Source: Nibribacter roseus (GTDB lineage: Bacteria > Bacteroidota > Bacteroidia > Cytophagales > Hymenobacteraceae). Taken from it: a stretch of DNA of 64,000 nucleotides. A model generated the notes under the pieces. That model worked only from the letters and a program-made list of their open reading frames with translations. It did no database searches and was not told where the DNA came from. Position numbers and translations under genes: made by a program. Where the stretch lies: positions 2,210,373-2,274,372 of the forward strand of contig NZ_JBHSYQ010000003.1 in NCBI RefSeq assembly GCF_042662225.1, in the 5' to 3' direction. Positions 52,310-60,884 of this stretch are shown here, piece by piece (the first letter of the stretch is position 1; each line of letters opens with the position of its first letter).

Positions 52310-52725
52310 TGGTATACGTAAGCAGGCTAGAGCATTTTAACGCGGCGCATAAGCTGCATAACCCCAATTGGTCCATGGCCAAAAACAAAGAAGTTTTTGG
52401 ACCCTGCGCCAATGTCAACTGGCATGGCCACAATTATGAATTGATTGTGACCGTGAAAGGAAAACCAGACCCAGACACTGGGTTTGTCATTGATTTAAAA
52501 CAACTGAGCACTTTAATCAGAGAGAACATTATTCAGAAGGTAGACCACAAAAACCTGAACATTGATGTTCCGTTCATGGAAGGTAAGCTGGCCAGTACTG
52601 AAAATCTGGTAATGGAGTTCTGGAACATCCTGAACCCTTTAATTCCGCGTATATCACAAGCACAACTCCACAGCCTAAAACTGTATGAGACTCCCCGCAA
52701 TTTTGTGGAGTACTTAGGAGAATAA
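52309..52725 (+). CDS. 6-pyruvoyl-tetrahydropterin synthase / QueD family protein
   Basis: A 138-residue T-fold enzyme. Zinc His are in EHFNAAHKL and in CANVNWHGHNYEL, where the Cys is probably catalytic; VDHKNLN and STENLVMEFW supply the other catalytic residues. The Cys-x5-HGH spacing is like animal PTPS rather than the Cys-x3-HGH of E. coli QueD. It acts in queuosine or pterin synthesis. Its ATG overlaps the permease stop by one base. Confidence 0.85.
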   Translation: MVYVSRLEHFNAAHKLHNPNWSMAKNKEVFGPCANVNWHGHNYELIVTVKGKPDPDTGFVIDLKQLSTLIRENIIQKVDHKNLNIDVPFMEGKLASTENLVMEFWNILNPLIPRISQAQLHSLKLYETPRNFVEYLGE

Positions 52726-52730
52726 CTTTT

Positions 52731-52878
52731 TCAGTTATCAGTGATCAGTAAATAGTTATCAGTAAAAGAAGTTAGAAAGACACCTTCTGCGGAAAAGGCA
52801 GTAAATGCTGTTTCTAGTTTTTGCAATTGATTCCTTTTTTCTGGTAACTGTTAATTGTTTACTGTTAACTGTTGACAG
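52731..52878. repeat. Inverted self-similar words flanking a 75 bp gap
   Basis: The left arm (52731-52765) is built of TCAGTTATCAGTGATCAGTA-type words and the right arm (52841-52878) of GGTAACTGTTAATTGTTTACTG-like words; they are imperfect reverse complements. It fills the gap between the PTPS-like gene and lpxB and ends just at the lpxB start codon. Confidence 0.6.
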
Positions 52879-53994
52879 ATGAAATACTACATCATAGCCG
52901 GTGAACGCTCCGGAGACCTGCACGCCTCAAACCTGATCAAGCAACTGCATCGGCAAGATTCAGAGGCGCACATCCGTTGCTGGGGCGGCGACATGATGGA
53001 GGCGGCTGGGGCAGAACTGGTGAAGCATTACCGTGAGTTGGCCTTTATGGGTTTTCTGGAGGCTGCCGCCAATCTGCTTAAAATCAAACGCTTTCTGAAA
53101 GAGGCCCAAACCGACCTGTTGCAGTACAAGCCTGATGTGGTAATTCTGGTTGACTACGCCGGTTTTAACATGCGCATTGCCAAGTTCGCGAAGGAGCACG
53201 GCATAAAAGTATTCTATTACATCTCTCCTAAAATCTGGGCCTGGAACCAGGGGCGGGTTCATAAGATCAAAAAGCTGGTAGACAGAATGTTTGTCATCAT
53301 GCCTTTTGAGAAAGACTTCTACCAGAAGTTTGACTATAAAACCGATTATGTAGGCAATCCGGTGTCAGATGCTGTGTCGGCGCACGTGGTGAACAAGAAC
53401 TTCAGAGAAGAGAACGGGCTTGATGATAGGCCCATTATTGCGGTATTACCCGGTAGTCGGCAGCAGGAAATCGAGAACATTCTGTTCATCATGCTGAGTA
53501 TTCTGCCACCATTCCAAGACTACCAGTTTGTAGTGGCAGCGGTAAGTAATTTCTCTAAAGAATATTATGAGCATTTCAACCGCGAGCCGTTCATCAAAAT
53601 AGTCTATGACCAAACCTATGATCTTTTAGCACACTCAGAGGCGGCGTTGGTAACATCTGGTACGGCAACTCTGGAAACAGCCTTGTTCAACGTTCCACAG
53701 GTGGTTTGTTACCGTACAAGCAATATCTCTTACTGGATTGGCCGCGCTGTGATCAAGGTGCCCTACATTTCCTTAGTTAACTTGATTGCCAACGAACGGG
53801 TAGTGCCGGAACTGATCCAGAGCGACATGAATGCCCAGAATTTAGTCAAAGAACTGAAAAATGTGTTGGAGAACCCTAAGGGGAGGCAGGCACAGCTTGA
53901 TGGTTACGCTAAAGTCAAGAAACAAATAGGTGATTTCAACACTTCAGAAACCGCTGCCAAGTTAATGGTGCAGTACCTGCGGGAGAAGAAATAA
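52879..53994 (+). CDS. lpxB: Lipid-A-disaccharide synthase
   Basis: A 371-residue GT-B glycosyltransferase. It opens YYIIAGERSGDLHASNL; YYISPKIWAWNQGRVHKIK and VGNPVSDAV are LpxB hallmarks, and the C-terminal block TSGTATLETALFNVPQVVCY binds the nucleotide sugar. It joins UDP-2,3-diacylglucosamine to lipid X to make the lipid A disaccharide. It shares the strand of the upstream genes but is separated by repeat DNA. Confidence 0.96.
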   Translation: MKYYIIAGERSGDLHASNLIKQLHRQDSEAHIRCWGGDMMEAAGAELVKHYRELAFMGFLEAAANLLKIKRFLKEAQTDLLQYKPDVVILVDYAGFNMRIAKFAKEHGIKVFYYISPKIWAWNQGRVHKIKKLVDRMFVIMPFEKDFYQKFDYKTDYVGNPVSDAVSAHVVNKNFREENGLDDRPIIAVLPGSRQQEIENILFIMLSILPPFQDYQFVVAAVSNFSKEYYEHFNREPFIKIVYDQTYDLLAHSEAALVTSGTATLETALFNVPQVVCYRTSNISYWIGRAVIKVPYISLVNLIANERVVPELIQSDMNAQNLVKELKNVLENPKGRQAQLDGYAKVKKQIGDFNTSETAAKLMVQYLREKK

Positions 53995-54028
53995 GTCCAT
54001 ATAGGATCATCCACTTTTATGCAAATAA

Positions 54029-54100
54029 TGGCGCAAGCGACCGCTTGTGTCCAACTATATCAGATCAGGAATGTGTCCGGCACGAGTGGAGCTTGCGCAA
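54029..54100. repeat. MITE-like element copy R3, short form
   Basis: A ~72 bp element: the left end TGGCGCAAGCGACCGCTTGT matches the R1/R2 ends, and the right end GAGCTTGCGCAA is degenerate. The core hairpin is missing. It lies between convergent lpxB and clpX. Confidence 0.55.
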
Positions 54101-54132
54101 TAGTGATTTCACATTTTTAGGTTGACATAACG

Positions 54133-54172
54133 GTGTTTTAGGCTTGGTTTTCTAAAAACAGGCCTAAAACAC
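54133..54172. repeat. Palindrome family copy 16, next to the clpX terminator
   Basis: Starts GTGTTTTAGGCTTGG, centre TTTTCTAAAAAC, ends GGCCTAAAACAC. It lies 4 bp from the clpX terminator stem. Confidence 0.8.
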
Positions 54173-54176
54173 TACA

Positions 54177-54219
54177 AACAAAGAGGCCGCCCTTACACTG
54201 CAAGGGCGGCCTCTTTGTT
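54177..54219 (-). terminator. Intrinsic terminator of clpX
   Basis: Perfect 18 bp stem AACAAAGAGGCCGCCCTT / AAGGGCGGCCTCTTTGTT with a 7 nt loop, 20 bp beyond the stop codon. Confidence 0.93.
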
Positions 54220-54239
54220 ATAATAAACTTAGGTAACTG

Positions 54240-55466
54240 TTAAGCTACTTTCAGTTGTTTGATAGAAGACTTCTCAAATTTTTCCTGGGCGTAAGCCAGA
54301 GAGATCACTAACTCGCCACCTTCGGCTTGGTCACTTGGCAAATCAAACATGGCGTCTGTCATAATGCCTTCACAGATAGAGCGGAGGCCACGGGCACCTA
54401 ATTTATATTCAGCAGCTTTTTCTACAATATATTCCAGCGCTTCATCGGCAAACTCCAAGTTGATATTCTCCATCTCGAACAGGCGCTTGTACTGTTTCAC
54501 CAATGAGTTCTTAGGCTCGGTTAAGATGAGGCGCAGTGTCTCGTTGTCAAGCGGGTTCAGGTGAGTAACTACTGGCAGACGGCCAATCAATTCCGGAATG
54601 AGTCCGAAAGATTTCAGGTCTTGCGAGGTAATGTAGCGCAGGTAATTGTCGGTTTCCAGATTGTCATCTAAAGACGACTGAGAGAACCCGATAGGTTTGG
54701 CGTTCATGCGGCTCTTGATATGGCGGTCAATGCCCACAAATGCTCCACCGCAGATGAAGAGGATATTCTCAGTGTTTACCGTGATCATTTTCTGCTCTGG
54801 GTGCTTGCGCCCTCCTTGCGGCGGAACGTTCACTGATGTTCCCTCCAGAAGTTTCAGTAAGGCCTGCTGCACACCTTCACCGCTCACATCACGGGTTATA
54901 GATGGGTTGTCGCTCTTACGGGCAATTTTGTCAATCTCGTCAATGTAGACAATACCACGCTCGGCGGCCTCTACATTATAGTCAGCGGCTTGCAACAGGC
55001 GGGTCAGAATACTTTCTACGTCTTCGCCTACGTACCCAGCCTCGGTCAGTACGGTGGCATCAGCTATACAGAAAGGTACCTGCAGTACACCGGCCAGCAT
55101 ACGGGCCAAGAAAGTTTTACCGGTACCGGTTTCGCCCACCATAATAATGTTTGACTTCTCAATCACCACATCATCCGTCTTCGGCTTTTGCATGAGGCGC
55201 TTGTAGTGGTTGTACACGGCCACAGACATTACTTTCTTGGCTTCGTTCTGGCCTACCACAAACTGGTCAAGGTACTCCTTCATTTCCCGAGGCTTAATCA
55301 GGTTAAATTTAGGGGCGCGGTTTGAGGCCCGCAGACGGTTTTCCTCATTTAAAATTTGTTGTGCCTGACCAATACAACGCTCACAGATGTGGGCGTTTAT
55401 ACCGGAAATCATCACCGACACTTCTTTTTTATTTTTACCGCAAAAGGAGCACGTAATCTCTGCCAT
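54240..55466 (-). CDS. clpX: ATP-dependent Clp protease ATP-binding subunit ClpX
   Basis: A 408-residue AAA+ unfoldase. The N-terminal zinc finger uses Cys6, Cys9, Cys28 and Cys31. Walker A is GETGTGKT (111-118), Walker B lies in GIVYIDEIDKIARK, and PELIGRLPVVTHL and GARGLRSICEGIM are sensor landmarks. It unfolds substrates and feeds them to ClpP. It lies downstream of clpP with its own promoter in the gap. Confidence 0.98.
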   Translation of the reverse strand: MAEITCSFCGKNKKEVSVMISGINAHICERCIGQAQQILNEENRLRASNRAPKFNLIKPREMKEYLDQFVVGQNEAKKVMSVAVYNHYKRLMQKPKTDDVVIEKSNIIMVGETGTGKTFLARMLAGVLQVPFCIADATVLTEAGYVGEDVESILTRLLQAADYNVEAAERGIVYIDEIDKIARKSDNPSITRDVSGEGVQQALLKLLEGTSVNVPPQGGRKHPEQKMITVNTENILFICGGAFVGIDRHIKSRMNAKPIGFSQSSLDDNLETDNYLRYITSQDLKSFGLIPELIGRLPVVTHLNPLDNETLRLILTEPKNSLVKQYKRLFEMENINLEFADEALEYIVEKAAEYKLGARGLRSICEGIMTDAMFDLPSDQAEGGELVISLAYAQEKFEKSSIKQLKVA

Positions 55467-55514
55467 AAACGAATTTGATCTTCTGTACTAGCCCCTAAGA
55501 TGAGGCAGCTACGG

Positions 55515-55543
55515 CAAAGTTACAAAATTGGTTAGCACAACAA
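55515..55543 (-). promoter_or_regulatory. Promoter of clpX
   Basis: On the minus strand: TTG (55541-55543), 18 bp spacer, TAACTTTG (55515-55522). A second TTG (55538-55540) gives a 15 bp spacer. The clpX ATG lies about 50 bp further on. Confidence 0.7.
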
Positions 55544-55692
55544 GTATTATATTTTTAGCATTTTGAAGAAGATGGTTCAGGAACTGGTTGCTTTATAGGT
55601 GTTTATAAAATATAGCCTATGTTGTATCTGATTGAGCCGTAAGGTGATTGGAGCTTAGCGGAAGGGAATAGAGCTTTTATAAAAAAATAAAA

Positions 55693-55716
55693 AAAGCCCG
55701 CTGCAAAGCGGGCTTT
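55693..55716 (-). terminator. Intrinsic terminator of clpP
   Basis: Perfect 10 bp stem AAAGCCCGCT / AGCGGGCTTT, with a long T-rich tract on the minus strand. It lies beyond a palindrome copy, so a clpP transcript would carry that palindrome before the terminator. Confidence 0.88.
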
Positions 55717-55730
55717 AAAGTAAAGGCTTT

Positions 55731-55770
55731 CTGTTTTTAGGCTGCTTTTAAGAAAACAGGCCTAAAACAG
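55731..55770. repeat. Palindrome family copy 17
   Basis: Starts CTGTTTTTAGGCTGC, centre TTTTAAGAAAAC, ends AGGCCTAAAACAG, one of the best-matched copies. It lies between the clpP stop (10 bp away) and the clpP terminator. Confidence 0.85.
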
Positions 55771-55780
55771 CTTAGATAAG

Positions 55781-56479
55781 CTAGGCTTTATGACGAGTCA
55801 ATACTTCGTCAATCAGACCGTATTCCTTGGCTTCCTGGGCAATCATCCAGTAGTCGCGGTCTGAGTCTTTGTCAACCTGCTCCACTGATTTGCCGCTGTG
55901 GCTGGAGATAATTTCATACAGCTCTTTTTTCAGCTTCAGGATTTCACGGGCAGTGATTTCAATGTCAGAAGCCTGTCCTTGCGTACCGCCCATTGGCTGG
56001 TGAATCATGACACGGGCGTGGGGTAGGGCGGAGCGCTTGTCTTTGGCACCGCCGCATAGTAGCACTGCACCCATAGAGGCCGCTAAACCGGTACAAATAG
56101 TAGCTACATCTGGCTGCACATACTGCATGGTGTCATAGATACCAAGACCAGCGTATACTGAACCACCTGGGCTGTTGATGTACAATAGAATATCTTTTTT
56201 AGAATCGGCGGACTCTAAGAACAGGAGCTGCGCGGTAATGATGTTCGCGATATAGTCATCTACCTGCGTACCCAGGAAAATGATGCGGTCTACCATTAGG
56301 CGGGAGAACACGTCTATCTCACGGAAATTGGTAGGGCGCTCTTCAATTACCGATCGGGTCATGCTGGTAGGCTGCAGTCGCGCGGTGCTTTCAATGTGGG
56401 TGAGGTATTGGTCAACGCCCAGGCCACTCATGCCAAGGCCTTTCACGGCAAATTTTCTGAATTCGTCTTTGTTGTACAT
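55781..56479 (-). CDS. clpP: ATP-dependent Clp protease proteolytic subunit ClpP
   Basis: A 232-residue serine peptidase with catalytic Ser135 in GLAASMGA, His160 in VMIHQP and Asp209 in DSDRDYW. The ~30-residue N-terminal extension before IESTARLQP is longer than in E. coli and may be a processed propeptide; the next Met (residue 17) is an alternative start. It forms the proteolytic chamber for ClpX. Gene order tig, clpP, clpX on one strand is conserved widely. Confidence 0.97.
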   Translation of the reverse strand: MYNKDEFRKFAVKGLGMSGLGVDQYLTHIESTARLQPTSMTRSVIEERPTNFREIDVFSRLMVDRIIFLGTQVDDYIANIITAQLLFLESADSKKDILLYINSPGGSVYAGLGIYDTMQYVQPDVATICTGLAASMGAVLLCGGAKDKRSALPHARVMIHQPMGGTQGQASDIEITAREILKLKKELYEIISSHSGKSVEQVDKDSDRDYWMIAQEAKEYGLIDEVLTRHKA

Positions 56480-56560
56480 AAAGATTCTGTTTAGTTAGGC
56501 TTAACTTAAAAAGAAACGCGTTGGTTACAAGAATAACCGGAGGTGGTAAACGATGTTCAC

Positions 56561-56600
56561 CTGTTTCCGGGTTGTTTTTCTAAAATCAGGCCAAAAACGG
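56561..56600. repeat. Palindrome family copy 18
   Basis: Starts CTGTTTCCGGGTTG, centre TTTTCTAAAATCAGG, ends CCAAAAACGG. About 80 bp upstream of clpP. Confidence 0.7.
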
Positions 56601-56751
56601 TTAGCGATCTTTTGCTGCCATTATGGCTGCTTTTGGTATCAAGTAACAAGTATCAGGTATCAGGATTCAAGATATAGGTAATCTGTAAAAGAGCAAAACT
56701 TACCTGTTTGTTTTAGTTTATCTTTCCAGTCACTTCTATGATGAAAATTAA

Positions 56752-56898
56752 GGCATAAGCGTCCGCTTTTGTCTACATGTATGAAAGCAAATATAGTATC
56801 CGCATCTATAACCTCCCGCCGTTGTTGTGTGTTTTCACCAACAACTGGAAATGCCTTACATCAAGAACGTGTGTGGACACAAGCGGACGCTTGCGCCA
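56752..56898. repeat. MITE-like element copy R2
   Basis: A 147 bp element with ends AGGCATAAGCGTCCGCTTTT and ACAAGCGGACGCTTGCGCCA. The core at 56812-56845 (CGCCGTTGTTGTGTGTTTTC then ACCAACAAC) can form a hairpin and is nearly the same as in R1 56 kb away. Confidence 0.65.
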
Positions 56899-56969
56899 GA
56901 AAGAATCTGAATTGTCAAATGCTATTTTCAAGTCTTGATAACCACTACTGATACGCGCCCTTGCAGGTT

Positions 56970-57015
56970 TAAAACAAAAAAGCCCTTAGCAGAAACTAAG
57001 GGCTTTTTTGTTTTA
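56970..57015 (-). terminator. Intrinsic terminator of tig
   Basis: A perfect 20 bp stem TAAAACAAAAAAGCCCTTAG / CTAAGGGCTTTTTTGTTTTA with a 6 nt loop, 12 bp beyond the tig stop codon. Confidence 0.93.
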
Positions 57016-57027
57016 AATGCTGAAATT

Positions 57028-58356
57028 TTACGCACCTACTTTGTTGCGGAATTCTTCAGCGGTGATGGTATTTTCAGTGATGGTGATTTTCTCTTTCAGG
57101 AACTCAAGCACTTTGGCGGCAACTAGTTCTTCGTACTCGTTCACAAAGTTACGGCCGTTGTTTTGCTTCAGGTGGTTGTCCAAGAAGTTATTGAACGTGT
57201 CTTCCATTTCCTCTGGCACCTCTGGCATGTTGAACTGAGCCATCATCTTTTGGCGGGCGCTGTTCACCACATCTTCGTTTTTCACTTTGATGTCGTTCTC
57301 TTCCACCACTTTGTTGCGGATCATAGACCACTTCAGCTCTTTCACATACTGGTCATAGAACTCGTCAATTTGCTCAGGCGTGATTTTACCCTCATTGGTA
57401 ACGGTTAACCAACGCTTGAAGAAGGTATCTGGAATTTCAATGCTAGATTTCTCTACCAGTTGATCAATGATATCACGGTCCAGAACATTTACGGCCTCAC
57501 GGTCATAGTTTTCTTTGATCACCTCACGTACTTTGGCATCAAACTCCTCTTGCGTAGTTACGTTGCCTTGTCCGAAGATTTTGTCAAAGAACTCTTGGTT
57601 CATTTCGGCGGCTTCTGTACGGTTGATTTTCTCTACCACAAAAGTAAATTCACCGTTCAGGTCTTTGGTTACGTCTTTGCTCAAGCCAGTTACGTGGGCC
57701 AAAGCAGCGTCATCGCCAAATGCTTCTCTAATGTCAAACGTGATGGTGTCACCTGGTTTCACGCCCACAAATTTGTCGGCACCGGCTACCACTTTGTTTA
57801 ATGGCAATAATGTTTTAGTCTCAAACTCACCGTCTACTTGCTTCAGGTCGCCGTACAGGTAATCGTTGGCTTCTGAAACTTCTGGGTTGGTGGTTTTGCC
57901 AAACTGCTTCTGCATCTGCTCGTAAGCTTCGTCAACAGTGGTTTGGTCTACTTCAATGTCATATTTCTGAACAGACACCTCATTTAAAGGCAGCTCAAAC
58001 TCAGGCAACAAACCTACGGCGTAGCTGAATTCAAACTCTTTCTGGTTGTCCCAATCAATAGAGTTGTCGTCTACGCGCTCCGGAAGCGGCTCGCCCAGAA
58101 TACGTACTTTATTTTCTTTGATGTAATTGTTCACCGACTCTTGCAACAACTGGTTGATAGATTCAACCAAAATGCCTTTGCCGTACATTTTACGGATCAA
58201 ACCAGCCGGAACTTTACCCGGGCGGAAGCCTTTGATGTTGGCTTTCTTGCTGTATTCTTTGATTTGCTCGTCTACCTTAGGAGCGTAGTCGGCCTCTTGC
58301 AGGCTAACTGTAAGGCTGGCGTTTAAGCCGTCGGTTTGATTCAGGGTGATATTCAA
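57028..58356 (-). CDS. tig: Trigger factor
   Basis: A 442-residue ribosome-associated chaperone. The N-terminal ribosome-binding domain contains the family signature in KANIKGFRPGKVPAGLIRKM; the peptidyl-prolyl isomerase domain (about 150-240) is rather degenerate, as usual in Bacteroidota; the C-terminal arms are helical and charged. First gene of the tig-clpP-clpX group. It starts about 40 bp after the terminator of the tRNA-Leu gene. Confidence 0.95.
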   Translation of the reverse strand: MNITLNQTDGLNASLTVSLQEADYAPKVDEQIKEYSKKANIKGFRPGKVPAGLIRKMYGKGILVESINQLLQESVNNYIKENKVRILGEPLPERVDDNSIDWDNQKEFEFSYAVGLLPEFELPLNEVSVQKYDIEVDQTTVDEAYEQMQKQFGKTTNPEVSEANDYLYGDLKQVDGEFETKTLLPLNKVVAGADKFVGVKPGDTITFDIREAFGDDAALAHVTGLSKDVTKDLNGEFTFVVEKINRTEAAEMNQEFFDKIFGQGNVTTQEEFDAKVREVIKENYDREAVNVLDRDIIDQLVEKSSIEIPDTFFKRWLTVTNEGKITPEQIDEFYDQYVKELKWSMIRNKVVEENDIKVKNEDVVNSARQKMMAQFNMPEVPEEMEDTFNNFLDNHLKQNNGRNFVNEYEELVAAKVLEFLKEKITITENTITAEEFRNKVGA

Positions 58357-58394
58357 GGCTATCGAAATTTAATGTTATCCAACTTTGAAAATTG

Positions 58395-58427
58395 AAAAAC
58401 CCCCAACCCCGGTTGGGATTGAGGGTT
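58395..58427 (-). terminator. Terminator of the tRNA-Leu gene
   Basis: Stem core CCCAACC / GGTTGGG (58402-58417) extended by AAACCC-type pairing, with a T-run on the minus strand. It lies 10 bp beyond the tRNA. Confidence 0.75.
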
Positions 58428-58436
58428 TGACTTCAG

Positions 58437-58518
58437 TGCGGATGGAGGGACTCGAACCCCCATGCCTCGCAGCGCTAGATCCTAAGTCTAGTGCGTCTAC
58501 CAATTTCGCCACATCCGC
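58437..58518 (-). tRNA. tRNA-Leu (anticodon TAG)
   Basis: Minus-strand cloverleaf of 82 nt including discriminator A. Acceptor stem GCGGATG / CATCCGC, D-arm with TGGTAGACGC, anticodon stem CTAGA / TCTAG closing loop CTTAGGA with anticodon TAG, a variable arm, and T-arm GGGTTCGAGTCCC. The long variable arm and discriminator A agree with leucine. CCA is not encoded. Confidence 0.96.
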
Positions 58519-58669
58519 ATTAATGTGTGTTTCGTAATGGTGCTGCAAATGTAGTAAAGATCTTTTTGTTTATGCAACTATGATTCGTTTTTTTTGTTGA
58601 AATTTATAAAAAAGAGGTCAGAAACGCTTTGGCACTTGTCCCAGAACGGATTTTGATGTACCTACCCAC

Positions 58670-60874
58670 ATGATTGATCACGAAGCCGAACGGAAAGAGA
58701 TACTACGTCACTACAGAAAATTGCTGCGCCACGCCAAGCCTTTTCTGAAAGACAACGACGCCAAGATTATAAAGAAAGCCTTTAACACCTCGTTAGAGGC
58801 CCATAAAGACATGCGCCGCAAATCCGGCGAACCCTATATTCTGCACCCGCTGGCCGTGGCCCAGATTGCCGTAGAAGAAATTGGCCTGGGCACCACCTCA
58901 ATTGTAGCTGCCCTGCTGCATGATGTGGTGGAAGACACTGAGCTGGAAATTGCCGACATAGAGCGGGACTTCGGCCCAAAGGTTGCCAAGATCATTGAGG
59001 GGCTAACCAAGATATCCGGTGTGTTTGAGTACGGCACGAGCCAGCAGGCGGAGAACTTCCGGAAAATGCTGCTCACGTTGTCAGACGACGTGCGGGTAAT
59101 TCTCATCAAACTAGCTGACCGCCTGCACAACATGCGTACCTTGGGCAGCATGGCCCGTGACAAGCAGCTTAAGATTGCTTCTGAGACTATGTACCTGTAC
59201 GCCCCGCTGGCACACCGTTTAGGTTTGTATGCCATCAAGTCTGAGCTGGAAGACCTGCACCTGAAATACACCGATACTGAGACCTATAAGTTTATCTCTA
59301 ATAAGATCAGGCAGACGCGTAGTTCACGTAATAAATTCATAGGTGATTTTATTGGTCCTATAGAAGAAGAGCTCCGGCGGCAGGGCTTCACAGATTTTGA
59401 GGTGAAAGGTAGACCTAAGTCTATTTATTCCATCCTCAAGAAGATGAAGAAGCAGAATGTCACCTTTGAGGAGATTTATGATCTGTTTGCCATCAGGGTG
59501 ATTCTGAACGTGCCGTATGAGCAGGAAAAGCCAGCCTGTTGGCGCGTGTATTCTATTGTGACAGATTTCTATCAGCCCAACCCAGACCGCCTGCGCGACT
59601 GGATCAGCACTCCTAAAGCCAATGGATACGAAGCCCTACACACAACCGTAATGAGTAAAACCGGTCAGTGGGTGGAGGTGCAGATCAGAACCAAGCGGAT
59701 GGATGACGTTGCCGAGCGCGGTTACGCTGCCCACTGGAAATATAAGACTGGTAGTGTTGGTCCCGCAGAATCTGGTTTGGATAACTGGATCAACAAAGTG
59801 CGTGACATGCTGGAGGTAAACAGCTCCAATGCCATTGAGTTCTTAGATGAATTCCGCACGAACCTGTTTGTAGAGGAAGTCTTCGTCTTTACACCCAAAG
59901 GGGAATTGATTATTCTGCCGGACCGTGCCACCGCGTTAGACTTTGCCTTTGAAATTCATACTCAGATTGGCTACCAAAGCTTAGGCGCAAAGGTGAACCA
60001 AAAATTGGTTCCGCTAAGTTACCGCCTGCACAACGGAGATCAGGTAGAGATTCTGACATCACAGAAGCAGAAGCCAACGGGGGAGTGGCTTAAGTTTGTG
60101 ACTACCTCCAAGGCTCGCTCTAAGATAAAGGAGTTCTTGCGCGAAGAGCGTAAAGGAAAAGCCGATGAGGGCAGAGTATTAGTAGAGGAACGTCTGCAGC
60201 AATTGTCAGTAGAACCAACTCACGCCAACTTAAACCGTCTGGCCGCCTACTTCAACTCGCCTTCTTTGCAAGACTACTATTATAAGGTGGCGGTGGGCCT
60301 GATGGATGTAAAAGAAATAAAAGACTACATCTTCAATCCGCACAGTGATAAATATAAGCCTGCATCCATACTCGACGGCTCAACTTTTGATAAAGAGGTG
60401 GAGAAGATCAGGGGCATTAATTCCCAGATGCTGGTGATTGGCGGTACCACTGACAAGATTGACTACACCTTGGCTTCGTGCTGTAACCCAATTCCCGGCG
60501 ATGATGTATTTGGCTTCCAGACCTTAGACCAAGGCATTACTATTCACCGCACCACTTGCCCTAAGGCGGTGGAGTTGATGTCTAACTACGGGCACCGCAT
60601 AGTAAAAGCCAAATGGACAGGCCAACAGGAGTTGTCATTTCTGGCTGGGGTTGCAATTAAGGGAACTGACCGCGTGGGCTTGGTGAATGATGTGACTAAA
60701 GTGATCTCCAACTCTCTTAAAGTGAACATGCGCTCCATTACTATTGACTCTAACGACGGGGTGTTTGAAGGCCGCCTGATGGTGTTCGTGAATGACACTG
60801 CCCAACTGGAGAAACTGATTCAGCGCTTGCTGCGGGTACCGGGGGTGCTGAGCGTAGATAGATTTGATTCATAA
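58670..60874 (+). CDS. Bifunctional RelA/SpoT-type (p)ppGpp synthetase/hydrolase
   Basis: A 734-residue long RSH enzyme. HD hydrolase domain about 50-200 with HPLAVAQIAVEE and ALLHDVVEDTE; synthetase domain about 240-350 with KGRPKSIYSILKKMKK and the G-loop region SIVTDFYQPNPDR; TGS domain at VFTPKGELIILPDRATALDF; C-terminal zinc-finger-like region CCNPIPGDDVFGF and ACT domain. The HD residues look intact, so both synthesis and hydrolysis are expected. It senses starvation and sets the alarmone level. Confidence 0.95.
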   Translation: MIDHEAERKEILRHYRKLLRHAKPFLKDNDAKIIKKAFNTSLEAHKDMRRKSGEPYILHPLAVAQIAVEEIGLGTTSIVAALLHDVVEDTELEIADIERDFGPKVAKIIEGLTKISGVFEYGTSQQAENFRKMLLTLSDDVRVILIKLADRLHNMRTLGSMARDKQLKIASETMYLYAPLAHRLGLYAIKSELEDLHLKYTDTETYKFISNKIRQTRSSRNKFIGDFIGPIEEELRRQGFTDFEVKGRPKSIYSILKKMKKQNVTFEEIYDLFAIRVILNVPYEQEKPACWRVYSIVTDFYQPNPDRLRDWISTPKANGYEALHTTVMSKTGQWVEVQIRTKRMDDVAERGYAAHWKYKTGSVGPAESGLDNWINKVRDMLEVNSSNAIEFLDEFRTNLFVEEVFVFTPKGELIILPDRATALDFAFEIHTQIGYQSLGAKVNQKLVPLSYRLHNGDQVEILTSQKQKPTGEWLKFVTTSKARSKIKEFLREERKGKADEGRVLVEERLQQLSVEPTHANLNRLAAYFNSPSLQDYYYKVAVGLMDVKEIKDYIFNPHSDKYKPASILDGSTFDKEVEKIRGINSQMLVIGGTTDKIDYTLASCCNPIPGDDVFGFQTLDQGITIHRTTCPKAVELMSNYGHRIVKAKWTGQQELSFLAGVAIKGTDRVGLVNDVTKVISNSLKVNMRSITIDSNDGVFEGRLMVFVNDTAQLEKLIQRLLRVPGVLSVDRFDS

Positions 60875-60884
60875 ATTATAACAG

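Larger units (their letters stand above)
56480..56969. other. Gene-free region with repeats between tig and clpP
   Basis: It holds a palindrome copy (56561-56600), self-similar words such as AAGTATCAGGTATCAGG (about 56649), and a MITE-like element (56752-56898). The clpP promoter should be here. No gene was recognised; short frames run through the repeats. Confidence 0.55.
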
